A DNA stretch of 64,000 nt from Cyclobacteriaceae bacterium (GTDB lineage: Bacteria; Bacteroidota; Bacteroidia; Cytophagales; Cyclobacteriaceae), in contig JAHBUE010000002.1 of the NCBI GenBank assembly GCA_019638235.1, forward strand, positions 62,001 through 126,000, in the 5' to 3' direction. This document shows positions 51,943 to 60,651 of the stretch, in pieces (within the stretch, counting starts at the first letter, position 1; each line of letters begins with the position of its first letter). Below the pieces are notes generated by a model that had not been told where the DNA came from, did no database searches, and saw nothing but the letters and a program-made list of their open reading frames with translations. The position numbers and the translations under genes are program-made.

Positions 51943-52947
51943 TCAATTTTTTAAGATCAATTCAACCATCCAGCCCTGAGGATTGAATTTACCCTCATGC
52001 CAATTCAATTCCTCATCCCAATAACCGGGGCAATCATCATAACCATTCTGTGAAAATCCATAACTTATCTCAACTACAAGCGGCTGATCGTCCTGGTACA
52101 CATAATCCAACGCGATACACTGGCTTTGTAATTTAAAGGCGATGTCTAATGATAATTTGATAATCTCCATATTAAAAAGCGATTTGTCATAGTAGATCTC
52201 ACCACTGCCCGATGCCCTGAAATCGTTGGCCCGATTCATCCGCTTTATCGCGAAGGTTTTCCGGTTGATTACCACCACGCGGATATCAAAAGAATTATTG
52301 GGGACAAAATCCTGGAAATATGCGTACCCCCTCTGCCTTCCACCAATTTTAGAAAATTCCGGTTCATAGCCTAACCGCACAACTCCCTTTATTACATTTA
52401 TTAAATCAATTTTACCCAAACGGTACTTCCGCCATCGTTCCGCCAGGCTGGCCCATGAATCATACTGTTTAAACCCAGATCCAAATGCTTTGCGAATAAT
52501 TTTTATTGCTTCAGATTTTGTCCTCACTAATCTTACGTTTGCTGATCCGGCTCCTCCTCTCAATTTCCATACTTTTGGGTACTTTGTTTTCATGGCCCAC
52601 TCAAAAGCTTCCAGCTTTTCATAAAACACATACGATGGAACCAACGGAGCACCAATACGTTCTAACAAATATTTTTGAGCCACCTTATCATCAAAGTACC
52701 AAGCAGTATAAAAATCAGGGAAAACTTTAAAGCCGGTATGTTCTAACGCAAATAGAATCTGCTTTGCAATTAAAATGTCTTTACGGTTGCCTTGCGAGTG
52801 ATGCCACAACAAAGCATGGCAATCTTGTAGCTGGCTAATAATATCAGTTGCACAACAATCTACAATTTTGTAAAGTATCTTCTTATCTTCACAATACGTT
52901 ATCCAACGAGGGTGAAATCCAACGGCAGAATTATGAATTGCTATCAC
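51943..52947 (-). CDS. ATP-grasp ligase (RimK-like fold)
   Basis: A 334-residue ATP-grasp protein. The ATP-binding part has VWKLRGGAGSANVRLV (phosphate loop) and YAYFQDFVPNNSFDIRV; the metal site is in LDYVYQDDQPLVVEISYG. A C-terminal FNPQGWMVELIL follows. It probably forms an amide or ester bond with an acyl phosphate intermediate during glycan decoration. It overlaps the hexapeptide acyltransferase gene by 17 bases. A different ATP-grasp subfamily serves the parallel set at 41158-45288. Confidence 0.82.
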   Translation of the reverse strand: MIAIHNSAVGFHPRWITYCEDKKILYKIVDCCATDIISQLQDCHALLWHHSQGNRKDILIAKQILFALEHTGFKVFPDFYTAWYFDDKVAQKYLLERIGAPLVPSYVFYEKLEAFEWAMKTKYPKVWKLRGGAGSANVRLVRTKSEAIKIIRKAFGSGFKQYDSWASLAERWRKYRLGKIDLINVIKGVVRLGYEPEFSKIGGRQRGYAYFQDFVPNNSFDIRVVVINRKTFAIKRMNRANDFRASGSGEIYYDKSLFNMEIIKLSLDIAFKLQSQCIALDYVYQDDQPLVVEISYGFSQNGYDDCPGYWDEELNWHEGKFNPQGWMVELILKN

Positions 52948-53521
52948 TTAGATTTAGTCTTTTAATGGCCTTTGCAGGGTTTCCAACTATCAATGAGTTT
53001 TCAGGAAATTCTCCTTTCACAACGCTTCCTGCTGATATCACGCAATTGTTTCCAATAGTAGTTCCTTTCAAGATTATAGCATTTAATCCAATCCACACAT
53101 TTGCACCTATTTTAATAGGAATTGACTGATCTCTCCCCTTTGTTCTATTTAATGAGATCAAACTGTGGCCATTGCTATCCATAATATTAACGCCCGAAGC
53201 AATCACACAATTCTCACCTATTCGAATATACTTTTGTGCATGGATATATGCACCATTAATTCTACTGTTTGCACCTATAATTAATTCAGCCTGTGGAATA
53301 TCGACCAATAATGCCGTAGGGAAAGGCATACCCGCTTGATATGCTTTTTTCATTCCTCTCAAATAAACTTTTTCTCCGATTACAATTTTCCCTTTATTGA
53401 TTATGGAAACATTAAAATCTATAATGGCAGTTCTGTGAATAGAAACATTCTTAACAAAAAGAAATAAGTCAATTCTTTTTAAGCACCTAAGGAATTTGAT
53501 GATCAAGTCGTTCATGTTCAC
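52931..53521 (-). CDS. Hexapeptide-repeat acyltransferase
   Basis: A 196-residue left-handed beta-helix transferase of the WcaF/NodL/maltose-acetyltransferase kind. The hexapeptide ladder is seen from IIDFNVSIINKGKIVIG to IKIGANVWIGLNAIIL and TIGNNCVISAGSVV, with the catalytic His in IMDSNGHSL. It likely O- or N-acetylates a sugar. It overlaps the deacetylase-fold gene upstream by 35 bases. Confidence 0.88.
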   Translation of the reverse strand: MNMNDLIIKFLRCLKRIDLFLFVKNVSIHRTAIIDFNVSIINKGKIVIGEKVYLRGMKKAYQAGMPFPTALLVDIPQAELIIGANSRINGAYIHAQKYIRIGENCVIASGVNIMDSNGHSLISLNRTKGRDQSIPIKIGANVWIGLNAIILKGTTIGNNCVISAGSVVKGEFPENSLIVGNPAKAIKRLNLSDSNS

Positions 53522-54632
53522 ATTTATTCATTAAACTCCCTAACTGAGCCGAATGCATGAATTCTACATCAGGCCAACGTTTCATAATTACTTTTAAAAG
53601 CACGTTGAGATAATCGAGATTCTGTTTACGGTTTGTTTCATCCAGACCTCCTATATAATTCAATCTATGTGTACAAATCACGGCTGGCTTGCTCCAAAAA
53701 AAAGCACTTTCAATTTCAGTTATTACCCTGCCCATATCAAATGATTTACCAAAAACGGACGGTTCAAATTGACAATTCCTATGCATATAAGTTATGCCTT
53801 CATCATTTACTCTCCCCAAAAAGTGATACTTCCTAGTAAAACGTCCTTTCTTGAAATCAAACCATTTATGAACATTTCCTCCCTGCAAAAATCTTACTCC
53901 TGTTTCATAAATAACTGATTCCATTTCATCCGGCCAAGTATTTAACGGAGCAATGAAAGATTCGGGTTTCCATCCAAATATCGCTTTAAAGAGGCGCGCA
54001 CCATCCATAATCGCCTCTGAAATAATATTGGCCTCCTCTTCATTTCGATATAAAAGAGATGCTAAATATGGTACGTCAATCTCAGAAGATGTTATATAAC
54101 TTAAACCGTAAACACGGTGCTCAAATGCAGTATTAATTGGTTTTACTTTTTTTTGTAACAACTCAAGCCAAAGAACCGGATTAACATGTTCTCGATGATG
54201 ATATTGTGGATATACAAGACCTTGAGTAATTCCGTCTGTCAAATATTGAAAAGTATTACTCTTAGGGTAATACTCATTCAAGGATTGTGTAAAAGGCACA
54301 TAATGATAACTTCCAAAATTGTCTTTTTTAATCCGATCAAAATCAGGGTTTACAAGATTAAAGTTTAATGTTAGTTTAGGATGGCTCCCTTTATAGTCGA
54401 TATATCTATTTAAAACATCATAAAGTGCTTCATAGTCTTCATTCGATTCTAATTTATCAAGTCTATTATATGCACATAAATCCACTCTAATACCAGAATT
54501 TAACAGGTTGAGAAAGGTTTCCTTTGAAGACATGCGAACCCCTCCCCAATCATCACTTTCAAAAACCACAATCTTACGATTGGTGCGCCAACCAGGTATA
54601 TTTTTAAGGTTATTAATAATAAACCGTTTCAC
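53487..54632 (-). CDS. Polysaccharide deacetylase-fold protein, copy 2
   Basis: A 381-residue paralogue of the 44164-45288 protein. Motifs: VVFESDDWGG (Asp pair), YHHREHVNPV (His-x-x-x-His), WPDEMESVIYETG and CTHRLNYIGG. The same relatives, an ATP-grasp and a beta-helix acyltransferase, accompany both copies. It overlaps the polymerase gene stop by one base. Confidence 0.78.
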   Translation of the reverse strand: MKRFIINNLKNIPGWRTNRKIVVFESDDWGGVRMSSKETFLNLLNSGIRVDLCAYNRLDKLESNEDYEALYDVLNRYIDYKGSHPKLTLNFNLVNPDFDRIKKDNFGSYHYVPFTQSLNEYYPKSNTFQYLTDGITQGLVYPQYHHREHVNPVLWLELLQKKVKPINTAFEHRVYGLSYITSSEIDVPYLASLLYRNEEEANIISEAIMDGARLFKAIFGWKPESFIAPLNTWPDEMESVIYETGVRFLQGGNVHKWFDFKKGRFTRKYHFLGRVNDEGITYMHRNCQFEPSVFGKSFDMGRVITEIESAFFWSKPAVICTHRLNYIGGLDETNRKQNLDYLNVLLKVIMKRWPDVEFMHSAQLGSLMNKCEHERLDHQIP

Positions 54633-55933
54633 TATAAAAAGACATCTTTTAATGAAATCTGTGTATCAGAGAAAAGTGCAATCAACGGGTTGGCCACCAA
54701 GGCCAGGATATTACTATACTCGGAACTTCCCCGATACTCCACTGCTGCATAAAACAACAAAACTGGCACACCCACCCATAATATCCATTTTGGCTGGTAG
54801 TGTCTATTGATTGCAAAATTTCTAAACAGGTAGAAACAAACCATTACAAATAACACCTTATTAAAGCGTCCTATTCCAATTACAGACATACTTAATGTAA
54901 TAATCGATATTACCGTGTAAAAGAGAATAATAAACTGGCTCAATCGGGTTTGCACTTTATCCTTATAAAATTTCTTTGACAGAAATACGGCAAGAAAAAC
55001 GATATAAATAAAGTTTTGCGCAACTGTCTTCCTCAAAGATACATACCAATTCACACCTCCTTTTTTTATGACCTGGGCAGCACGTACTTCCTGGATTTGT
55101 TCATCGGTGTATTGATAGATTTTATATTCGACCCCCTGACTGACTTTAGCAGATGACTGAAATAGTATGCTCACAAAATTCCCGGAGAAAAACAGACCCG
55201 CCAGGATAAATACGAAAAAAATCAACCTGTATTTAAGGATATGGAGATGGAGCAGAAAGAGTATTACCGGCAAAGCAAAGCTGAAATGAATGAATACGGA
55301 AAGAGCAGACCAATACCCGTACTTTTTTTCATTTTTGCGTATACCTTTATTAAAAAAATATAAAAACACCCATGCAGCCGTCCAGAACCGCATAAATGAT
55401 ATGTTATTAATGGATATATACAACGCTGCAAATACCAGAAAAAAGATAGCTATCCTGTTTACATGAAGCCGTCCGAATTCATCGTAAACATCTCCAATTG
55501 TTTTTACATAAAAGTAGCTCAACGCAAAACCGCTAAAAGCAAGAAGCCATTGCCCGTTATTGGTAAATACACCCAGCAGCGAATAAACTATGTGAATATA
55601 TATATCCAGGTATCCTATATCCAGTGCGAAAAATTTAGTGACTGCGTCACTCAAATAACTCCACGGTTGCTTTGCTGCATCCTGAAACCATTCAATGTGC
55701 CTGTACGCATCCATTCCTTCATTACGGGGTATGAATGTGAATCCAAAGAAAATTGAAAACAGAATAATGATGATCCGGTTCTCCTTAACATGAAAGTTCC
55801 TGATCGCATAAAGCAAAGCACCGAAAGGCCAGATGAACCAGAAAAAAAAGGAAGTGCCCCAGTTACCTTTCTGGTTTCTTTCTCTGATCACAGCATGACT
55901 TTGCGGATTATATTCTATTGCTGCATCATCCAT
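54632..55933 (-). CDS. EpsG/Wzy-like polysaccharide polymerase
   Basis: A 433-residue inner-membrane protein with about ten transmembrane helices. Family-like signs are the MDAYRHIEWFQDA segment after the first helices (EpsG proteins carry a YxxYR or similar motif there) and long hydrophobic blocks such as NRIAIFFLVFAALYISI. It probably joins repeat units in the periplasm (Wzy role). No Wzx flippase or Wza/Wzc export genes are seen in the window. It overlaps the next gene by eight bases. Confidence 0.75.
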   Translation of the reverse strand: MDDAAIEYNPQSHAVIRERNQKGNWGTSFFFWFIWPFGALLYAIRNFHVKENRIIIILFSIFFGFTFIPRNEGMDAYRHIEWFQDAAKQPWSYLSDAVTKFFALDIGYLDIYIHIVYSLLGVFTNNGQWLLAFSGFALSYFYVKTIGDVYDEFGRLHVNRIAIFFLVFAALYISINNISFMRFWTAAWVFLYFFNKGIRKNEKKYGYWSALSVFIHFSFALPVILFLLHLHILKYRLIFFVFILAGLFFSGNFVSILFQSSAKVSQGVEYKIYQYTDEQIQEVRAAQVIKKGGVNWYVSLRKTVAQNFIYIVFLAVFLSKKFYKDKVQTRLSQFIILFYTVISIITLSMSVIGIGRFNKVLFVMVCFYLFRNFAINRHYQPKWILWVGVPVLLFYAAVEYRGSSEYSNILALVANPLIALFSDTQISLKDVFL

Positions 55934-56939
55934 GAGAGAAATATTTCACGTGCCCTGGAAAAGGAATGGTTCTCCATAAAGGATAAACAAGTTTTTGCTG
56001 GAAAAACGGGTAGAGAACTTTATAATTGCAACGCTCATTAAAAAAATACAGGGATGTGGAGTCCATCGCAAGTAATTCACAGTCTTTCAAATCGGCTATT
56101 AATAATTCTGCAGGCACCCTTGAATGAATCAAACTAACCGACAACCTCTTCTCATACTCCTCTATTTGAGACTGGGGACTTAAAGGATGGGGTTTAATGT
56201 ATAGCTTTTTCAATCCCGATTGAGCAAAATATGATTGCAGAAATGAAATCTCTTCATCCAAGTATTGTTTACCGTAACTTACCCTGCCAATATATATCAT
56301 TGCTTTCGCATCAATTTTTTCATCGGGTTGTTTAAAAAAGGATTTGATAAATTTTATCTTTTCTGTTGAACTCAAAAGATTGATTTTAGCAAACCTGATA
56401 TTTTTTTTTACTGAATGTCCAAACATTTCCTGGTGTGTAAGCCAGATTTCATGAATCTTTTTTGACTGTCCGTGCGCATTGTTAACAAGCTCGATACCCC
56501 AATGCAAGATACCTTTTTCTCTGGCTATCAATATATTTTTTAACGTAGCCTGAATTCTTGATGGGTAAGCTGATTTATTAATACTTTGATAGATGGCTGT
56601 TCCGTCTTCTACCAAGGAAACAACACATCCTTTATTGATTTTGTGTTTTAGATAGGAATTAACAATATGATATTCATGGAATATGAAAAGCTGCTCGAAT
56701 GTATTTGACAAAAGTTCATCCAGTGCCGGTCGGATTTCTTCCCTCATGTCCAGCTTTTGGAATTGAATATTTTTAACATCCCGTTCAAAATTTACAGCAT
56801 CCAACCGGTTGTTACCATTTTCTATCAGCAACAGGTATACATTATATTCTTCATTCAAAAAATAATCATGAATAATATCCAGAGCGAGCAAGAAATGATA
56901 TTCGGTAAATACGGAGAACAAGATTTTTTTATTGGTCTT
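55926..56939 (-). CDS. GT52/polysialyltransferase-like glycosyltransferase
   Basis: About 337 residues from ATG 56939 (MKTNKKILFSVFTEYHF); the ATG at 56969 is less likely. The C-terminal half has KLYIKPHPLSPQSQIEEY and SRVPAELLIADLKDC, the KPHP and P-x-E pair of bacterial sialyltransferases and polysialyltransferases of the GT52/GT38 type. N-terminal FEQLFIFHEYHIVNS and LVEDGTAIYQ also fit. Donor would be CMP-activated sugar if the family guess is right. It overlaps the phosphatase gene stop. Confidence 0.6.
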   Translation of the reverse strand, partial: KTNKKILFSVFTEYHFLLALDIIHDYFLNEEYNVYLLLIENGNNRLDAVNFERDVKNIQFQKLDMREEIRPALDELLSNTFEQLFIFHEYHIVNSYLKHKINKGCVVSLVEDGTAIYQSINKSAYPSRIQATLKNILIAREKGILHWGIELVNNAHGQSKKIHEIWLTHQEMFGHSVKKNIRFAKINLLSSTEKIKFIKSFFKQPDEKIDAKAMIYIGRVSYGKQYLDEEISFLQSYFAQSGLKKLYIKPHPLSPQSQIEEYEKRLSVSLIHSRVPAELLIADLKDCELLAMDSTSLYFFNERCNYKVLYPFFQQKLVYPLWRTIPFPGHVKYFSHG

Positions 56940-57543
56940 CATTTCCCCCGGGTAGTATCCATTCTGCAAACTCTCTCACTGCTCCTTCCCCACCGGTAGA
57001 CTTAAGAACAATATTTACTTTTTCTTTTACTTCCCTGACAGCATCAGACGGGCAGGCGCTTAACCCAACAAGACCTATGATTCCCAAGTCATTCAAATCA
57101 TCACCGATGTAGGCTATCTCAGACGGGCTTATACCGGAAGTCTTTATCAAATCGCGCAACACGATAACTTTATCTTTAACGCCTTGATACAAATAATCCG
57201 ATTTAATTTTACGAGCTCTTCGTTCTACTATTTTAGTATTCTGGGCAGTTATAATACCGGTTTTAATACCGACATTCCTCAGCAGTTCAAACGCTTTCCC
57301 ATTGCGGGTATTGAATTTTTTCAGTTCATCTCCTGTCTCACTATAATACATACCCGCATCTGTTAGCACACCGTCCACATCAGTTAAAAACAGCTTAATT
57401 GAACTCGCGTTTGAATAAATAACAGGAGCCTTGAGCTTGTGTTCAAGCAGCAGTTCCACATATTGCCAATCGTGTAGCTCATCTAACTCCACATAGCTTT
57501 CATCCGACATCTCCCATGTTGCTAAGGCTTTGCAAGCCTGCAT
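56929..57543 (-). CDS. KdsC-like HAD phosphatase, surviving half of a bifunctional gene
   Basis: A 204-residue frame. Residues about 50-204 are a complete KdsC/CMP-sialate-synthase-type HAD phosphatase: FLTDVDGVLTDAG (nucleophile DxD), GIITAQNT, Lys in GVKDKV and IGDDLNDLG. The first 48 residues (ATWEMSDESYVELDELHDW) are the end of an acylneuraminate cytidylyltransferase whose front lies broken upstream (57543-57927). The ancestral gene was thus a cytidylyltransferase-phosphatase fusion. The phosphatase may still be translated from this ATG. It would remove phosphate from a 9- or 8-phosphate ulosonic acid. Confidence 0.85.
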   Translation of the reverse strand: MQACKALATWEMSDESYVELDELHDWQYVELLLEHKLKAPVIYSNASSIKLFLTDVDGVLTDAGMYYSETGDELKKFNTRNGKAFELLRNVGIKTGIITAQNTKIVERRARKIKSDYLYQGVKDKVIVLRDLIKTSGISPSEIAYIGDDLNDLGIIGLVGLSACPSDAVREVKEKVNIVLKSTGGEGAVREFAEWILPGGNEDQ

Positions 57544-57927
57544 TGCTGCTCCAATAATTTTTGTTTTGAAATAATGTAAAACGCTCCGTTTTCTACCAGA
57601 AATCCGTCAAGGTCTTGCCGTCTGGGTCTTTGGTTGAAATCATAGTTTTGCAAAATCATCCTCACTCAATTTCCAGACAAAACGTTTCTGCCTGACAACC
57701 GATAACATACTGCTGGTTTTTACCCGAAAGAATTTTGTTAAACACCATCCAAATCTTTTGTGTTATGTATCCTGCATCTGTGGCAACAACTACTTTATCA
57801 ATTTGTTTAGCCTCCAAAGCAGCTTCATCAACATAATATACAAGAGGCTTTCCTGCCAGTTCTTTAATGTTTTTTTGGAGATGCTTTTGCTTTCTCCACG
57901 GAGAGGCGCCATTGCAATTATACTCAC
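57543..57927 (-). pseudogene. Decayed acylneuraminate cytidylyltransferase (NeuA-like) half
   Basis: From GTG 57927, whose GTGA overlaps the methyltransferase stop, the frame reads MAPLRGESKSISKKNIKELA, then AGKPLVYYVDEAALEAK and VVVATDAGYI, the nucleotide-binding start of CMP-sialate synthetases. It is then disrupted. Further pieces appear in other frames: FVWKLSEDDFAK, YDFNQRPRRQDLDGFLVENG and AFYIISKQKLLEQQCRLA, then the next frame shift into ATWEMSDES of the phosphatase ORF. At least three frame disruptions and an internal loss of roughly 80 codons, covering the PTSP-x-R region, are visible. The activity must be lost. Confidence 0.85.
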
Positions 57928-58841
57928 CTAGTATGTTTTTGATTTGGCTTATGAAATATTGCTCTTATCCAAACACCTTCTGTTACTGAATCTTGTTCAT
58001 AGCTTGGTTTCTGTGTGGTCTTTCCAAGTCGTGTTCCGAATATATCAATATAATGACAGCTAAAGTGATATTCTTCAAATATAGCCTTTAATGACTGGAC
58101 AGTAAAAAAATGGATATGTGGAGTATCTCCAATTGGCAGTTCCCAATATATTTCTGGTGTATTTGGTACTTCAACAAAAAGGCAACCACCATCATTCAAC
58201 ACATTATATAGCGCATAGATAGTTTTGCGTAAATCTAAAACATGTTCTAACCAATGGCTGGTGTGGATATAATCAAACGTCTCATTTGTATCAAAAGGGA
58301 AAAAATTTGCAATTCTATGCAGTCCTCGCATCTGATAATATCGATCCCAACTTGTACCAGGTTCACAGACATACATAGAAATGTTTTTAAATCTGTTTCT
58401 TAGAAGTTGCGATGCAAAGGCAGGACCTGCGCCAATCTCTAAAGTTCTCATGATATTTTTTAGATCAAACTGGCTATTCACTAAAAAAATCTGCGAACCC
58501 GCACGAAGATCTTGCAGGTAATCATAAACATCCCCATGTGTTGTAGGTTTAACATTCCTCTCTCGAAAGTTTTGCCAATAATTGTATTCATAATATTTTT
58601 TAATTGCTTCTTGCGTTGGAGGTGTCTCCATTGTTCCATATCCGCATTCTTTACAGACAATTACTTTGCCTTTAAAAATATTGGCTTTGGAAAACTTCTT
58701 CAAAATTTGAAATTTATCAGGAATCAGAAAATCAAACCATGGTAATAACTTTTTAATAATTCCATTTGCTGATTTTGGAAATAAATGATTATCGTACCAT
58801 TTATAATAGATCAACTTACTATTACAAATCTGACAATACAT
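57924..58841 (-). CDS. SAM-dependent methyltransferase with N-terminal zinc ribbon
   Basis: A 305-residue class I methyltransferase. The N terminus has a zinc-ribbon-like pair CQIC...CKEC; the SAM-binding motif is TLEIGAGPAFASQLL; and FDYIHTSHWLEHVLDL, followed by GGCLFVEVPN, are the Methyltransf_23-type motifs. It is probably a sugar O- or C-methyltransferase for the polymer. Its stop overlaps the GTG start of the NeuA-like pseudogene, showing the former operon structure. Confidence 0.85.
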   Translation of the reverse strand: MYCQICNSKLIYYKWYDNHLFPKSANGIIKKLLPWFDFLIPDKFQILKKFSKANIFKGKVIVCKECGYGTMETPPTQEAIKKYYEYNYWQNFRERNVKPTTHGDVYDYLQDLRAGSQIFLVNSQFDLKNIMRTLEIGAGPAFASQLLRNRFKNISMYVCEPGTSWDRYYQMRGLHRIANFFPFDTNETFDYIHTSHWLEHVLDLRKTIYALYNVLNDGGCLFVEVPNTPEIYWELPIGDTPHIHFFTVQSLKAIFEEYHFSCHYIDIFGTRLGKTTQKPSYEQDSVTEGVWIRAIFHKPNQKHTR

Positions 58842-58974
58842 ATTTTAAGTATTAAAAAGTTTCATAGGTATAAAATTACATTATTCCGAATTGAATCATT
58901 ATCATGTCGTGTTGAATGTACTTGAATTACTTCCCACACAAACGGGTTTAGATTTGAAATAGACATCCCTTCTA

Positions 58975-59829
58975 TCAAAAAAACAACTCTACATTAGGAC
59001 AATACTCATAAAACATATATTCCCTATTTATAGTATCATGTATTGTTGATACCATTCCGTTATTCATCGCTTTCGACCCAAAATATCGATCATACTCCTG
59101 GTGTATTAATGAATACGGTTTCATGTGATTCATCACATACTCCAAATCATTTTCAGAAGGGAAATGAGTCAGCTTTTTACCCTTTCGCCATGATCTGCTT
59201 TTTGGATCTGCTCCATACACAAAAACTTTTTCAGCTAACGACAAGGCAAATACAACTGTTCTTAACCCGTTGGAAAAATTGGCACCAAAATAGTGATAAG
59301 CACCTCGCCACCTTTCATTATCAAAAATGTATAAGTCTTTTTCTTCCCGGAGCCTTTTTGAATGCTTGAAAATTTCCACATCTCTTCCGACAACTACTTC
59401 ATTATTATATGTATGAATGATTATCTCGTTTGACTCCCTGAATAACCAGTTACGCCCCAAAACTCTTATATCTGTCCTGCCGCCCGTAAATTTCTCATAA
59501 CCTTTAGTGGGCTGAAAGTTAATCCTGAACACCAGATCATGATTATCTATATCCTTTCCCCATTCATTGTCTAATATCAACCCTGAGTTAAATACCACAG
59601 CAGCAGATTTCACTTTTCCTATTATGTTTAATCGCTCTTTAAAGTCTGCCTCCGGGTAATACTCGAATAAATCAGGATACAATGCCTTAACTTTTACTTT
59701 CGGCAAAACAACATCATCAGGAATTTCCAGAGGTTGTTGTTTCAGTTTTTTAGGGAAGCTGTAATTGTTAACCCGGCTTTTCAGGTATTCCGAATAGGAG
59801 TTTATCCTGTTAATTATTCCCTGAATCAT
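58975..59829 (-). CDS. GT29-family sialyltransferase-like protein
   Basis: A 284-residue protein that matches the GT29 sialylmotifs. Motif L: AAVVFNSGLILDNEWGKDID, then NHDLVFRINFQPTKGYE and GGRTDIRVLG (residues about 76-125). Motif S: ANFSNGLRTVVFALSLAEKV and VYGADPKS (about 183-211). GT29 is mainly a eukaryotic family; bacterial members are uncommon. The last conserved His/Glu motifs are less clear (HFPSE at 222-226). There is no signal or membrane helix, so it acts in the cytoplasm, presumably using a CMP-sugar made by the neighbouring synthase and cytidylyltransferase. Confidence 0.72.
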   Translation of the reverse strand: MIQGIINRINSYSEYLKSRVNNYSFPKKLKQQPLEIPDDVVLPKVKVKALYPDLFEYYPEADFKERLNIIGKVKSAAVVFNSGLILDNEWGKDIDNHDLVFRINFQPTKGYEKFTGGRTDIRVLGRNWLFRESNEIIIHTYNNEVVVGRDVEIFKHSKRLREEKDLYIFDNERWRGAYHYFGANFSNGLRTVVFALSLAEKVFVYGADPKSRSWRKGKKLTHFPSENDLEYVMNHMKPYSLIHQEYDRYFGSKAMNNGMVSTIHDTINREYMFYEYCPNVELFF

Positions 59830-59847
59830 AGTATAGAAAAAGAGTCA

Positions 59848-59925
59848 CTAATAGTGTCCGTATTCATCAATAACCCCACCAAAGTCCCGCAATATTGTTT
59901 TGTAATCTGACTCATTGCTTGACAT
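59848..59925 (-). other. 25-codon remnant frame after the KdsB-like gene
   Basis: ATG 59925 overlaps the end of the cytidylyltransferase gene. The frame reads NESDYKTILRDFGGVIDEYG and closes with stops TAG, TGA. It has a protein-like character and may be the start of a lost gene, or chance. Confidence 0.2.
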
Positions 59926-60646
59926 TCAATACTCCTTCTACTTTTAAAACATCTTCCGGATTATCAACAGCAATGGATTGATCGGACATAGCAATCATTT
60001 TTACACGAATCCCTAATTCCAGAAACCTGACTATTTCGATGTCTTCAATACTTTCCAGCAACGTTTTTCCCGGATGCAAGATAAACTGTTTCAGTGCATT
60101 CCTGGAAAATGCATAAATGCAAACCTGCCGCCACGCACGCTGAAATATGCCCGACTTGGAAGCCGGTATGGCCTGCCTCGACATATACATCAAATTACCG
60201 TTCATATCCACAACTACTTTCGGTATCGATGTGCTTCGGTAATCTGTTTCATCGTGAATAGCTGTATACCCGTTCATCACTTCACAATCCGTTTCCGCCA
60301 AAGCAGCAATCATGTTAGTTAAGTCAGTTGGGTTTAGCAAAGGCTCATCGCCCTGTACATTGATAAAGTAATCATCCGAATACTTAGGCAATAATACCGC
60401 TACACGATCAGTTCCGGTCAAACAATCTTCGGGTGTCATTTCAACTTGCGCACCAATACTTCGGCAATAGGATTCAATGCGTTCGTCATCTGTTGCAATT
60501 ATTACCTGCGATACATCAACAGCCTGAACACATTGCCGCCATGTTCTTTCTATCATGGGCACCCCGTTGATCTTTACCAATGGTTTGCCCGGAAACCGTG
60601 AAGACTGATAGCGGGCGGGGATAACTACTTTAAAAGTTTTCTGCAT
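59912..60646 (-). CDS. KdsB-like CMP-ulosonic acid synthetase (3-deoxy-manno-octulosonate cytidylyltransferase family)
   Basis: A 244-residue cytidylyltransferase. N-terminal VVIPARYQSSRFPGKPL is the CTP-binding signature, with VIIATDDERI, DRVAVLLPKYSDDYFINVQG, GDEPLL and SIEDIEIVRFLELG. It activates Kdo or a related keto-deoxy acid as the CMP sugar. In this locus, beside NeuB-like and GT29-like genes, the substrate is more probably a locus-specific ulosonic acid than lipid A Kdo. That specificity is an inference. It starts 5 bases after the aldolase gene ends. Confidence 0.9.
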   Translation of the reverse strand: MQKTFKVVIPARYQSSRFPGKPLVKINGVPMIERTWRQCVQAVDVSQVIIATDDERIESYCRSIGAQVEMTPEDCLTGTDRVAVLLPKYSDDYFINVQGDEPLLNPTDLTNMIAALAETDCEVMNGYTAIHDETDYRSTSIPKVVVDMNGNLMYMSRQAIPASKSGIFQRAWRQVCIYAFSRNALKQFILHPGKTLLESIEDIEIVRFLELGIRVKMIAMSDQSIAVDNPEDVLKVEGVLNVKQ

Positions 60647-60651
60647 ACGTG

